Source: Helicostylum pulchrum (Eukaryota; Mucoromycota; Mucoromycetes; Mucorales; Mucoraceae). From it: DNA of 64,000 bases. Shown here in pieces: positions 1 to 14,455 of this stretch (the stretch's first letter is position 1; each line of letters begins with the position of its first letter). The translations under genes and the position numbers were made by a program. Location: contig JAIXMO010000059.1 of NCBI GenBank assembly GCA_025677825.1, positions 1-64,000 on the forward strand, in the 5' to 3' direction. Under the pieces are notes generated by a model that did no database searches, was not told where the DNA came from, and was given only the letters and a program-made list of their open reading frames with translations.

Positions 1-1241
1 CTTGACTATTATATTTTTATCATTATATATTTTAACCCATTTACCACAACAACTATTACTGATTCAATCATTAAGTCGATTGCATCAAATAAAAACCTAC
101 AATTAACAAGTTTATGGCACTTATGTAGCCTTTTTTTTATTAAAAAGTAATAAAGTATCGGGTAGGTGTGAGTAATTAATTTCTTTATTGAGTCTAGTAG
201 TAATAATACACTTCATTTATTTCAACAGTAACTTGTAGAGCTCTTGATACGAATGAAATGTTCAACTTGACCACAATAGGCTATATTTTTTTTTTCTGAA
301 TCGACGTATGCGGCGAGATGCTAGCCCGTACATTTTTCTGTTCAAAGTTGTTCTTATAATAGATCAAAGTAGAATATTTTTTTTTCTAACAACATTTTTA
401 CCTTGTTTTACTAATTTATGTTTTATTTTTGAACGGTATTTATTTAATATCAAAGACGTTCAGATACTACTGTAACGACTTTTAACAATACTCTTTACTA
501 AATTACACTTTTTATATTTAGGATACGTGCGGAATAGAATCTCAAGATCAGCAAGCGAGCCTAGACCACTGCTACTGCTACTCCCGCTCCTCCCACTGCT
601 GTGAGATCTCGCCGCGGAAAAACCCAAAAAAAAAGCACTATAATATTTTTCTATAGACATGCCATAATAGTTTGAAAATACTTTACCTTTATTATCGATT
701 AATCAACAATTTCCTTTGTTTCTAGTTTTAAACAGTCCCTTTTTATCAAACATCAACATTTGCACTTCAATCTATTTTGCGACGTGTTGCCACTACTTTG
801 TTACAAAAAAAAAGTAGACCAAGAAAAAGGGATCATGGTGTAATCAGTCGCACATACTCAATTTGGCGATTATTTTTTGTTTTGATTGATGCCACTTCAA
901 CTTTTATTAGGAACATGCACAAACCATTTCACAGCAAAAAAAAAAAAGAAAAAAGTGATCAAGTGCCACCGAGCACTCGGCCAAAAAAAAAAAGACTGTA
1001 AACAGTAGAAAATACGCGTACGATATTTTTTTTAAAAGGAACTCTTTACATATATCACTCATTTATTTGAAAAGAATATTTTTTTCCTTTTTAGGCGTGT
1101 AATTCCTCATTAGGTGTAAAGTGTTTCATAAAGTCCGGTCTTCTGGAGAAAAAAGTACGAACACGTAATACAGGTATAAAAAAGTTTAAAAAAGAAAAAG
1201 AGTGTCCCCCTTTCTTTATTATACATTTTTTTATTATTAAT
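1..1241. other. Intergenic, AT-rich
   Basis: No gene could be supported here. The stretch is AT-rich with many poly-T runs. A 66-codon minus-strand frame at 460-660 is Ser/Gly-rich but has no recognisable domain or splice context. The last 150 bases are the CT-rich leader of the aminopeptidase gene. Confidence 0.6.
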
Positions 1242-4210
1242 ATGTGTACTTCTTCTGCCGTTGAAAATCCAGACCGTCAAGTCTTACCTACTAATGTTAA
1301 GCCTACTCATTATGACTTGACACTTCAACCCAACTTGAAAACTTTTGCTTTCTTCGGTCACGTTAAAGTCAAGTAAGTTCAATCAAAGGATGAGTACCTA
1401 ATCCGCATTTCTAATATTCTTTTTAGCTTGAACGTCAACTCTGATACCAAGACTATTGTACTTAATACGCGTGATATCAAGATCCAATCTGCTGTTTTAT
1501 CTTCAGACGGTCTCAAGACCGAGTCAAAGTAAGTTTGTGTACGATATATTTTTTAAAAAATAAAATAAATTAAAAACCTTCAAAAAAAAAATCAGACAAG
1601 CTGCTACTGATATTTCATATAACGAAGAGAAGGATTTAGCCACTATGACTTTTGTTGAAACCGTACCAGCTAATACCAAAGCAGTTTTGGATATTCACTT
1701 CAGTGGTGAATTAAATGATCAAATGGCTGGTTTCTACAGATCTTCTTATAAGGATGCCGATGGTAACACACAATACTTAGCTACCACTCAATTTGAATCT
1801 ACCGATGCTCGTAGAGCTTTCCCTTGTTGGGATGAGCCTAGTCTTAAGGCTACCTTCGATGTTACTTTGGTAGTACCTGCTGAGCTTGTTGCTTTATCCA
1901 ACATGGACGTTACTTCTGAGAAGCCTTACAACGATACTGGAAAACTTACTGGTAAGACCGAAGGAAAGACTGAAGGAAAGACTGAAGGAAAGACTGAAGG
2001 TAAAACTGAAGGTAAAACTGAAGGAAAGACTGAAGTTGGTGTTGTCAAGAACTTAAAGGAAGTCAAGTACGCTACCACTCCCTTGATGAGTACTTACCTC
2101 TTGGCCTTTGTCATTGGTCCCTTTGAGTACATCGAATCTTTCACCAGCGGTGAACATAACGGTCGACCCATCCGTTCTCGTGTTTACGCTTTACCTGGTT
2201 CCGTTGAACAAGGCCGTCACGCTTTGAACGTCTGTACTGCTGCCCTTGAATACTTTGCTCAAGTCTTTGGCGAACCTTATCCTCTTCCCAAGATTGATAT
2301 GGTTGCTATTCCCGATTTCGAAGCTGGTAAGTAAACATACACATACTTTTTCGAAAAAAAATATTTAAATATTTTATATTTTTTTAGGTGCTATGGAAAA
2401 CTGGGGTTTAATTACATACAGAACGGTTGCATTGTTATTTGACGAAAAATCCTCTTCTATTGTTTTCAAAAAGAGTACTGCATATACCGTTTGTCACGAA
2501 TTAGCTCATCAATGGTTCGGTAACTTGGTTACAATGGAATGGTGGGATCACTTATGGTTAAATGAAGGTTTTGCCACTTGGGTAGGCTGGTTAGCCGTAG
2601 ACAACATTTTCCCTGATTGGGATGTCTGGACCTCCTTTGTCAACGAAGATATGCCTAGAGCTTTAAGTTTAGACGCACTTCGTTCCTCTCATCCTATTGA
2701 AGTTACCGTCAACGACCCTGCTGAAATCCATCAAATCTTTGACGCTATTTCTTACTACAAGGGTGCTAGTGTTATTCGTATGTTGAGTTCTTGGTTGGGT
2801 GTTGAGACCTTCTTGAAGGGTGTTCGTCTTTACATTCGTAGACACAAGTTGGGTAACGCCTCTACTAACGACCTTTGGGCCGCCTTAAGTGAAGAAGCCA
2901 ATGTTGATGTTTCCAAGTTTATGACTTTATGGACAAAGCGTGTTGGTTATCCCGTCTTGACTGTTGAACAAGAAGGTGGCGATTCCATCAAGGTCACTCA
3001 ATCCCGTTACCTCTCTACCGGCGACTTGAACGAAGAAGAAGACACTACTGTCTGGTGGGCACCTCTTGGTATGCTTGTTCCTAATGGAGTTGAATCTCAT
3101 ACCTTGACCGAAAAGTCTCAAACTTTCCCCGTCCCCGCCGATAACTTGTTCAAGTTGAACGCTGGTCAAACATCTGTTTACCGTGTCAACTATCCTATTG
3201 ACAACATCCGTACTCTTGGTGAGGAAGTTAAGAAAGGAAGTAAGGGTATCTTGACCAACACCTCTGACCGTGTTGGTTTGATTGCTGATGCCGGTAACTT
3301 GTGTGTCAGTGGTGAGCAAACCACCACCGCTTTATTGGAACTCGCTCAAGCTTTTGTCAATGAAGAAAACTACTTTGTCTGGTCTCAATTAAGTACTCAT
3401 ATCAGTAAGATTCTTAGTGTCTGGTACGAACAACCCGAAGAAACTCGTAACGGTTTAAAGGCTCTTCGTCGTAGCTTGTTTGCTCCTATTGCTCATAAGC
3501 TCGGCTGGGAATTCGCCGAGACTGACGATTACCTTACAAACATCTTGCGTGTACTTGCACTTACCAATGCAGGCCGTTCCAATGACGGCGAGACTGTTGA
3601 ACAAGCCAAGAAGCGTTTCTGGCAATTTGTTGAAGGTAACACTGACGCACTTCATCCTAACCTTCGTGGACCCGTGTACAGCATTGTTTTGGGTGCTGCC
3701 GAAAACGAAGAAGAAGAAGAAAAGTTGTGGGAAGAGATCCTCAAGATTTACCGTGACGAGACCTTGCCTACCGATCAACGTTTGATTGCACTTAGTTCTT
3801 TAGGTGGAGCCAAGAGCAAGGCATTGATTCAAAGATACCTCGATATGAGTATCGATGAGAAGGAAGTCAGAGGTCAAGATTCTTTGTATGTCTTTGGCTC
3901 CTTGTCTTCTAACCCTGATGCTCGTGATATCCTCTGGAACTTCTTTACTTCTAACTTCGATCTTCTTCACACCAAGTTCTCTAAATCTTTGAGTTTGTTT
4001 GCTTCCACTGTTCGTTCTTCTGCTGGCGGTTTCGTCACCTTTGATCGTATTTCTGAGGTCGAAGCTTTCTTTGCCGACAAGGATACCAAGGCTTACGAAC
4101 GTTCTTTGCAACAAGCTTTGGAAGGCGCTCGTGTCAATGCCAAGTGGGTTGAAAGAGATCATCAACTTGTTGCTGATTGGATCACTGAAAACGTAAAGAA
4201 CTTTGCTTAA
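1242..4210 (+). CDS. M1 zinc aminopeptidase (puromycin-sensitive/Ape2 type)
   Basis: Four exons (1242-1372, 1427-1528, 1596-2326, 2388-4210) join in phase to 928 codons, the usual size for the family. M1 enzymes remove N-terminal residues from peptides, mostly in the cytosol. The exon 3/4 junction rebuilds the GAMENWG substrate-binding motif (residues 322-328). The zinc site is HELAH (358-362) with the third ligand Glu381 in NEGFA. The C-terminal half is the helical ERAP1-like domain. The start at 1242 is the first in-frame ATG and gives a conserved N-terminus (NPDRQVLP...KPTHYDL). The oddity is a block of seven KTEG repeats in the N-terminal beta domain, listed separately. Family assignment is firm; the exact Dikarya orthologue (Ape2 or Aap1) is not decided. 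Confidence 0.95.
1951..2036 (+). repeat. 12-bp in-frame tandem repeat, seven KTEG units
   Basis: Seven near-identical 12-base units encode Lys-Thr-Glu-Gly inside exon 3 of the aminopeptidase. They lie just before the strand that reads VKYATTPLMSTYLL. Units differ only at synonymous positions (aag/aaa, ggt/gga), so the array is in frame and apparently tolerated. Confidence 0.95.
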
Positions 4211-4640
4211 GATATTAATAACAAAAGGAAAAAATGCATGTAAATAAATAAGGTTGAAAAATGAATATTTAATATCCCCTCTCAATTAAATAAAGCTCTC
4301 TTTTTTTTTTCCTCCTCCTCCAAGGACATTGTTTCAATTATGTACTAACAAAGAATATTAGAAATGACTTTTTCATAAATACCCGTGATTATAATTAGGT
4401 TTTATGGATGATCCGTACTGTGTTATTTCCTTTTTATTACGCAGCAAAACAACCTATTTGCCAGGGAAATTTAATTAAAACCATTGATATTTGTAGCCGA
4501 TATTCAGGATACTTTTTTTATATAATTAAAAAAAAAAAACGGTGCTCGCGATATCTACGTCTATACGTTAAGCACAAAAACTTGATAAAAAAATGTGGAG
4601 TTTGCACGGTTTGTTTACATTATTTATTAAAGGAAATGAT

Positions 4641-5730
4641 CTACTGAGCAGGTGCTTGTTGTTGAACAATGGAATCACCAAATTTAGTGATCATACCCTT
4701 AGCCATGTTATATACTTTAGCAACAACAGGGGGAATACGGGCGTGAGCTGTAGGAGGAAGCAACATTTGATCCATCTTGACACGAAGTTCAGTGAATGTT
4801 TGACGAGTGTAGGTAGATAAGTGATAACGGAAACGAAGAAATTGAGCGAACAAGACAATAGGTACAACATTAAGGCTAAGAAAAACTAGGCATTAATTAT
4901 CATTTTCTTTTACGACTCTCTCTCTCTCTTTTTTTTTCTTACCGTAATAAACCGAACATTAAACGAACAGCAATAATAGTAACTTCAGATTGAGCTACAA
5001 ATCGCATTGCAACACCATAATACTTATCAGTCCAAGTTTTAATTTGTTGCTGAGTTTTCGATTGCCAGGCGATGGGTGCATCTCCGGTTGTACCAGCGGC
5101 AGCAGCAGTACGAGGGAAGACATTAGGAATAATGTTGGTACGAACATAACCAAGAGCATGGAAAGCAGAGAAAGTAAAGAATGGAATCAAAGTAACTAGT
5201 GTATGTTGTAAGTGTATGTTGTAAGTCTCTCTAATCTCTCTCTCTTTTTAGAAAATAAAAAACAAATAGCTTACCTGTAATAGGACTGGAGAAAAACCAA
5301 AAGAACGCAAGCAACAAGTATTGCGCGTTCTCATCCATCACTAACTTACGAGCATATTCGGCATTAGGTTGAGGTCTCTATAAAAATTCAGTTTTTTTTT
5401 AGTTCGGGAATGAGGTCATCTCGACTAAATATATATATTTTTTTTCGTACTTACACCATGAGATTTATAGATGACTACACCGTACGATAATAAAGCACCA
5501 AAGTAGGCGGTTTTATAGAGTAACGTATTTGAACGGAATAAAGCGACTGTAAGAAGATATGTTAAAGTACCGAGAAGTGTAAGTACGTGACCAGTAAACC
5601 AAGCAAATTGAAGTGTCTAATACGTATATATAAGTCTTTTTATTCATCGAGTCTACGTATATGTATATATTACCTGCACAAGCGACATAACACGAGTAGA
5701 TAATGAAGTATTAGCTGTTGGAGGAGCCAT
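4641..5730 (-). CDS. Pom33/TMEM33-family nuclear-envelope and ER membrane protein
   Basis: Five minus-strand exons (5674-5730, 5455-5616, 5275-5377, 4943-5195, 4641-4875) join in phase to 269 codons. The family (yeast Pom33/Per33, fission yeast Tts1, human TMEM33) shapes tubular ER and helps nuclear pore distribution. About four hydrophobic segments are visible: FTGHVLTLLG..., YFGALLSYGVVIY, LLLAFFWFFSSPIT... and AVRLMFGLL...VVPIVLFAQF. The C-terminal stretch FRYHLSTYTRQTFTELRVKMD matches the conserved TMEM33 ending. The start MAPPTANTS is the only ATG consistent with exon 1. It is convergent with the aminopeptidase; the two stop codons are about 430 bases apart. Confidence 0.85.
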
Positions 5731-6330
5731 CTTTTATAAAAGTAAAAAGTAAAAGAGGAAAAGGAAAATATTCGTAATAAAGTAAAAGTGTGTACTTTTG
5801 TAAATATCTTTTTGCACTCATTTAATTGGGCAATCTGCGCTAACCCCAGAAATCGCGTAAAAAAATTAACTTACGTACAACATATTACAAAAAATAATAA
5901 CTTATAATACAGCAACATTTAATTAATAAACATGATATTGAGATTAGTGTATAGGAGTCTATCGTCATTATTCGAGGTCTTTTTTTTTTGTGTAGTAAGG
6001 ATGACTAATGCGTTGAGATAGTAGAATGATTACTGCCGGTTATGAAGAGATAATATGTATAATTAGCAATATGTAGGTAATAATGTCAGCGTACATAATC
6101 TTTATAACGAAATGTATGCTTTTTATCTGTGCTCTGGTATATGATAAAGGTAGGCCCGAAGCCCGCTGCAGCGATGTCTAGCCAGGATAAAACAGCTTTA
6201 TTGAAAATGAAAAACTTAAAAAAGCAATGCTTAGAAAAAATGAATAAAATAATAAAATAATAGAATAATAATACCAATAATAATGATATTAATAATAATG
6301 ATAACAATAATAATGAAGAAGTTGAAAGAG
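5731..6330. other. Intergenic
   Basis: About 600 AT-rich bases with no supported gene. The part next to 5730 is presumably the promoter of the Pom33-like gene. An AATAAT-rich tract lies at 6240-6315. Confidence 0.6.
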
Positions 6331-8150
6331 CTAATTATTTATTGGGGTTTTTCCAACAAAGGAAAAGGGAAAACGGGAAGAAGCAGACTCGCCAGCAGTA
6401 TCGAGTTCAACTGCCTTTCTCTTTCGATCGTCAATTATTTGTGACAGGCTTTCCATCAACGCCTTTCCCATCAACGTAACCTCCAACAGAGGAAGGAAAT
6501 CCAATCTAATGTTTTTTGCCTTATCCGGGAAAGAAAGCTTCTTGGTACGGATTGTTCGGGCGACAGTACTACCAGCAGGAACATTCATTACCAAGAGCTC
6601 GAGGTTTAAACCCAATAATTAAAAATACGTCAATAAAAGAATAATCATATCATGTGTGCTACTTACCCATCATCAAGAAACCAATTGTATACAGTTGATT
6701 TATTTTATGAGGGTTGACCTCGATAAGACCGCAAAGCATATCTCTTATTGTCTTCGGTAACTTTATCATACCATCGTCGAGGTATTTATCGTCAATTAAA
6801 AGCACGTCATGCTTACCGACTTCAGTACATCCAACTTCATTGGCGATTTTTTTAAAAGGGATGTCTACCTTTGCTCCGACTACTTTTCTTTCTCTTCTTT
6901 GTCTGAACTCCAGAGATCTACCTTCGTTTCTGCCAAGCGCAGAAGAGATACTTGTATGTTCTCCAAGCTTTGCTCTGACATGGCTTTTTTTAAAAGCTCT
7001 GTAAATGAATGTCCAAAGAGTATGGAGCAAATCGTCCTCGGAAAAATCGTTTGTATTCAATAACTCGCCTTCTTCAAATAAATCAGCAGCATTCATAATG
7101 GATTCTTTAATCCAACGCTTGTCAGAAGGATCGCTAAACTTTAGCTTTTGATCCGAAGCAAATTCGTAGTAATCTGCTGCCGTTTTCAAGGCGTCGTTGT
7201 TTCTAGAGTACCTACCACTATTGTTCCAAAGTTGTGCTTGTTTCAACGGGAAGGTCAAGTATTTAATCATGTTTCTGGTCATCAAGTTTTTGCTGATATC
7301 AAGGCGTGTATTCAACACTTCAAGGACATTATGAACAGTCATTGTTTGGATTTGAATAACAATTACTTGCGTTTATTACCTCCTCTTCTTTCTCCAACTG
7401 CTCGTATTTGGTATGACGATTTTTTAACAAATTATCGTATGGCTCATGCTGCTTCTCCTACTTGGAATGATTTTACTACTGCTTTTACAGCTCGTTACGG
7501 TCTCAATGTTCATGAAGAACGTGCGTGTTGTGCTCGTGAATTGACGATGATCAAGGTGCTTCCTGGTCATAAAGGTTGATACAATTTTGTATCTCGTCTT
7601 CTACAGCAGGAAGTTCGAAGGCTCTTACTTCATTGAATTTTCAGAAGAGAAATAATTGGGCCAGATAGGATTCGCAATGTCAACAATATAAGACAAACAT
7701 GGATGTTCGTAAGTACTATCATTAATTGCTTGCACGAAAATATCTTCCACAAATCTTCCACTTTTTAACCTCCATTTCTCTTCAACAGGTATATTCTCCA
7801 AGTAAATAATAGCGCTTTCCCTATCATAAGCGCTGATAGGGTGATTGTGCCCTGATTTTGTGCTCTTTGTGCCCGTTGTTGTGGTTGATGATTCCGTATG
7901 TCCTTCTTTTAGCCTTTAATTCATCGGAGATCGATTTGCCAGTTATAAGTTCGCGGTTTACGGAGTACACTGCTATCATACGACCAAACGTATCAACCCC
8001 AACTTCATTAGGAGGAACATACCTTTCAAACCCCAGCTTATCGAAGTATATGATACGTTGAAATACTACAAGTTGATCTTTGGAATTCCGTTTGCGAGGT
8101 ATTGAACCAGATGCACATAAAGTCTTGATGTTTGGTGAAATTGAACTGAC
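6331..8150 (-). pseudogene. Decayed copy 1 of a Mucorales-type expanded family, split by a gag fragment
   Basis: On the minus strand, an N-terminal part (about 8150 to 7635) contains VVFQRIIYFDKLGFERY and, one frame over, YEHPCLSYIVDI. The downstream part continues from about 7290 to 6662 with LTFPLKQAQLWNNSGRY, then after an intron to 6331. The two halves are separated by foreign gag-like DNA read from the other strand. The frame breaks near 7890-7930. The expected intron acceptor at about 6616 reads TTGG, where copy 2 has TTAG. So at least three lesions are visible. From memory, similar proteins of unknown function recur many times in Rhizopus and Mucor genomes; that is recall, not a search result. 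The function is unknown. Confidence 0.7.
7285..7625 (+). mobile_element. LTR-retrotransposon gag fragment
   Basis: The plus-strand frame up to the stop near 7579 reads like a Ty3/Gypsy-type capsid: a short helical lead-in (CIQHFKDIMNSHCL), then LLPPLLSPTARIWYDDFL, then TWNDFTTAFTARYG. The spacing of W-Y and W-x2-F-x3-F is typical of retrotransposon gag. Only about 100 residues survive, and neither LTRs nor pol were seen nearby. It interrupts the minus-strand family gene, which implies insertion followed by loss of the rest. The precise ends are uncertain by tens of bases. Confidence 0.65.
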
Positions 8151-8629
8151 ACGTCATGACGGGATTGGGGAATAAATAAAATAGCCGTGAAAAGGAGGGA
8201 GGGGGTACGATTTATGATTTGTATGTTCTATTTCACACGATGATAAAATATATGATAAATTTTGAAGGGTCATTTGAGAGAGTCACCAAAGTAGCCTTTA
8301 TTGGAAGACACAACTCCTTAATTCCCTAAGGTTTCATTTCCGGAAGGCAGGTGCTTGGGGGCCACTCGTTGGATTGCAAAATCTTATGGGCGACTACAAC
8401 GTTTTGCATCGTTTCGAGTAAACAAAAATTATATTGAATAATTTATAAGAAACGCCTTTTGAGGTCTTGAATAAATAAAGTTTGATATTCTATCAATATG
8501 ACGTAAATGATTGTTCTCCTTATAAAAAAACAAGGGCCTAGGAGAATGCATGGAGTTGTTGATACCGTCTAAGAGAGGAGTTGGAGTACCTTCCATCTTA
8601 TTGCCCTGAATCCAAGCCCATCGAAATGG
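8151..8629. other. Spacer between the two family copies
   Basis: No supported gene. The segment lies between the N-terminal remnant of copy 1 and the C-terminal end of copy 2. No terminal repeats that would define a mobile element were seen. Confidence 0.5.
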
Positions 8630-9005
8630 CTGAAGGACAGAGGGGTGTTTCCTGCCTTATCGGGGAGAGTAAGCTTCTTGGTTCGGATAATTCTGGTGAT
8701 GGTCATACCTGCAGGAACGTTCATTACCAAGAGCTCGAGGTTTAGACCTAATAGTTAAAAATACATCAATAAAAGAATTTGATATAATTAATCATATCAT
8801 GTGTACTACTTACCCATCATTAAGAAACAGCTGGTTCATTTTATGGGGGTTGGCCTCAGAAAGACCGTGAAGCATATCACCTGTTTTTGGTAAGTTCATC
8901 ATACCATCGTCGAGATACTTGTCACCACCTATCAAGACATCGTGCCTACCGACTTCCGTACAGCCAACTTCATCGGTGATTTTTTTTTTAAAAAGGATGT
9001 CTAGT

Positions 9006-9040
<35 letters not shown>

Positions 9041-9420
9041 TAGTAGTAATAGTAGTAGTGCCTTCGCACCTACAACTTTGCATTCTCTTCTTTCTCTGAA
9101 CTTGAGCGATCCGCGGAGGCCATAAAAGCTTCCGTTCTATCATTAAAGCAAAAAGTAAATAAATTATTGATTAAACTGGAAAGAAAATAACTTTATACTT
9201 ACTTTAGAAGCGCCCTTCCTTCGTTTCTGCCTAGAGCAGAAGAGGTACTTGTGCGCTCTCCAAGCTTTGCTTTAACCTCAATTTTTTTTGAAAGCTCTGT
9301 ATACGAATGTCCAAAGAGCGTGAAGTAAATCACCTTCCAAAAAATCGCTGGCGTTTACTTTTTCGCCTTCTTGGAATAAACCGGCAGCATTTAAAGCCAA
9401 CAGTCGTTATTCGACTTTCA
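8630..9420 (-). pseudogene. Decayed copy 2 of the same expanded family
   Basis: This segment parallels 6480-7110 closely on the minus strand: the same KKLS-type block, an MNVPAG motif, the intron and the following exon (GCTEVGRHDVLIGG, LGRNEGR) can be recognised. The intron acceptor is intact here (TTAG near 8750), unlike copy 1. The coding sequence is broken by frame changes, an expanded AGC/AGT tract at 9004-9060 and extra sequence around 9125-9200. No N-terminal half was found beyond about 9420. This is a 3'-end duplication lying about 2.1 kb from copy 1. Confidence 0.65.
9004..9060. repeat. AGC/AGT trinucleotide expansion
   Basis: About eleven AGC units followed by AGT/AAT units sit inside family copy 2. 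The matching place in copy 1 (near 6860) has no such tract, so the expansion happened after duplication. Confidence 0.9.
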
Positions 9421-11716
9421 TATCAGGCGTCTATCAAGTGAAACCCATTCGGCAAACATTTTATATGTATATTGACAACAGTCTAGATTTAAAAAACAAG
9501 ATTAAAAACTAATTTACAGATAATAATCAAGTATTTATAAAAAAACACGTACCATCCATCTGCTTTTACGGAAGTATAAAGCTTGCACTTGTAGTATGCT
9601 TTGCACAATAAATAGTTTACGCATTTATATAGTGCTATTATACATACAGCTAGAAAAAAGTTGTCCTTCAATAATAGATTTGTACATGGCGGTAGATATG
9701 AAAAAGTAAGATAAAAGAGAAAGAGCGGGAGTTGCAAAATAAGCTGATAAACTTTGGTCTTTTAATTTTGATTGGTTTCATTCACTGATGATAAAAAAAA
9801 AACTACTAAAAATCCTGCATGATTTTTTGTTTTGTTTTGACAAAACCACAATATAATGGTGGAATTAGCTGTCAGAACATCTACTACTGAGATTTATGTA
9901 TATTTGGCTTACAGTAAAACTTGAATATTGTTCGCAGTGGGTACTGGATATTTAACCTTTGATGTTTATATTTTAGAAGCGGTATATTTTGAAACAAAAG
10001 AAATTTCGTGATTATTCTTGGTCACTTTCTGACAAACAAGAAATATCGTCATTATTCCTTTCGAATCACTCATATTTTTTAAAAGTATTATATCTGAAAC
10101 CACCAAAACATTTTTAGAGGATCGCTTACTGATATAGACTATCCAAAAAACAACTGTTAATCTTCTCTATAGCCTACTTTAGGTACGACGGAGTGTAGGG
10201 GATTCGTTCTAGGCATAGAATGGTTCATCATGGTAAGAAAGTGTTCTAATCAAATAAGCAAAAAAAAAAAGGTTAATATATTTAATACATTTATTTTACC
10301 AAGTACTAAATCACTCGTAAGCAAATACATTGTCTGGTTACAAGTCTCCATTGAAAGAATATCTTCCATTGGCGTATTATAGGTATCATATACATGTTGC
10401 TGATCTTCTCTTTCTAAAAACACTCAATTGACTACATGTCGTACCACTTGTTCTACAGTAGTAGGCTCGGGAAATACTCTGAATAAAGGTCTCTTTCGAC
10501 ATACATTTGTAATTAATTGTATTGTTTTTTTTACCAAGTCCAACCATAATTTCTAACGCACAAGAACTAACGTTTAAAAAAAAAATCGGGACTGGTTACA
10601 TACTCTCCTTATCAATACAAATGTAATCCACTTTTCGTAAACATTTTAATCTCGAACTTTTCTTAACTTATAAAATACCTTTAAATTAAGCTTTTTTAGT
10701 TTGTCTTTACTCTTTATTTTATTTTGTACCTGAACTACCTTGGACCTTACTTTTCGTTGTACTTTTGAGCCTTTTATTTTATTTTATTTCTTATAAAACA
10801 ATAACCGATGCTCACTCTTACTATTACATTATTGTACTAATGGAATTTTAAGAATCACTTTACTATTTCCAAATCAATAGCAATACCTTTCAGTTAGCTT
10901 TGGGAGTTCTTTCTCGAGCCAATTGCTTTCAAGAATCAACATCAAAATCAAATCAATTCTTTTGTAACAGAAACGTATTAACAAATTTGGTGATTTGGAT
11001 TATGATTCTCATAAAAAAGGTAATTGAGGAGTTCAGTTCCAAATTATGATTCCTGAAAAGGATTTGCTAAAAAAATCTCCTGAACATAATCAGTTGAAAC
11101 GTATTTGCATTTCTTTCTGATAAATAAAATCAGGTGAATTTTTTAATGTGTGTAGTAGAATGACGTAATTTAAAAAAGCAAAAAAGTGCTACAGACATTT
11201 CTTTGTTTCATGTAGTCGACGTACGTCTGTGCATTGTTTAAATACAATGTGGCGTTTTTTGTTATAAATGCAAATAAAAAAGAACCTCCTTTTAATCAAA
11301 TAAATTTAAAATTAGTAACCCCTTTGTTTTCCTCCTGTCAAATATTCTAAAAAACATATGCAAACTCCCTTTTTTCGCCTCTTTTTTTTTCTCTCTCCCG
11401 GTGAACATGTCATTTTTTTTTACATATACATTTTTTTTTAATAATAAATAAAATGGGAGAAGTAGGAGAGGGGGGGGGGGGGGGAAGCATATATAAGAGC
11501 ATATAGTTTAAATAAAATAGGATAAGAAAATAATTAAACATAGGGGGGGGGAGAGGAGAGAAGCATAAAAATACAGCTCGATTGCTAAAATAAATAAATA
11601 AAAAAAAAAGCACGGAGCATCAAAGCAATTACGGTCGAATTCGCTAAACAGGAAAAGAGAAAAATAAAGAAAAAAAAAAGGTAATCTCTTTTGTTGTTAA
11701 GAAAGTGTTGTTTTTT
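9421..11716. other. Long intergenic stretch
   Basis: About 2.3 kb without a supported gene. It holds AT-rich sequence, poly-G runs at 11469-11483 and 11545-11552, and short frames lacking any recognisable domain. Confidence 0.55.

Positions 11717-14455
<2,739 letters not shown>

Noticed and set aside
460..660. 66-codon minus-strand frame rich in Ser and Gly
   Set aside because: No domain, no splice or leader support, and the composition follows from a local GC-rich repeat.
777..1001. 74-codon plus-strand frame, Lys-rich
   Set aside because: Its composition comes from poly-A runs; no family is recognisable.
11410..11613. 67-codon minus-strand frame with Pro run
   Set aside because: It is produced by poly-G and poly-A tracts.
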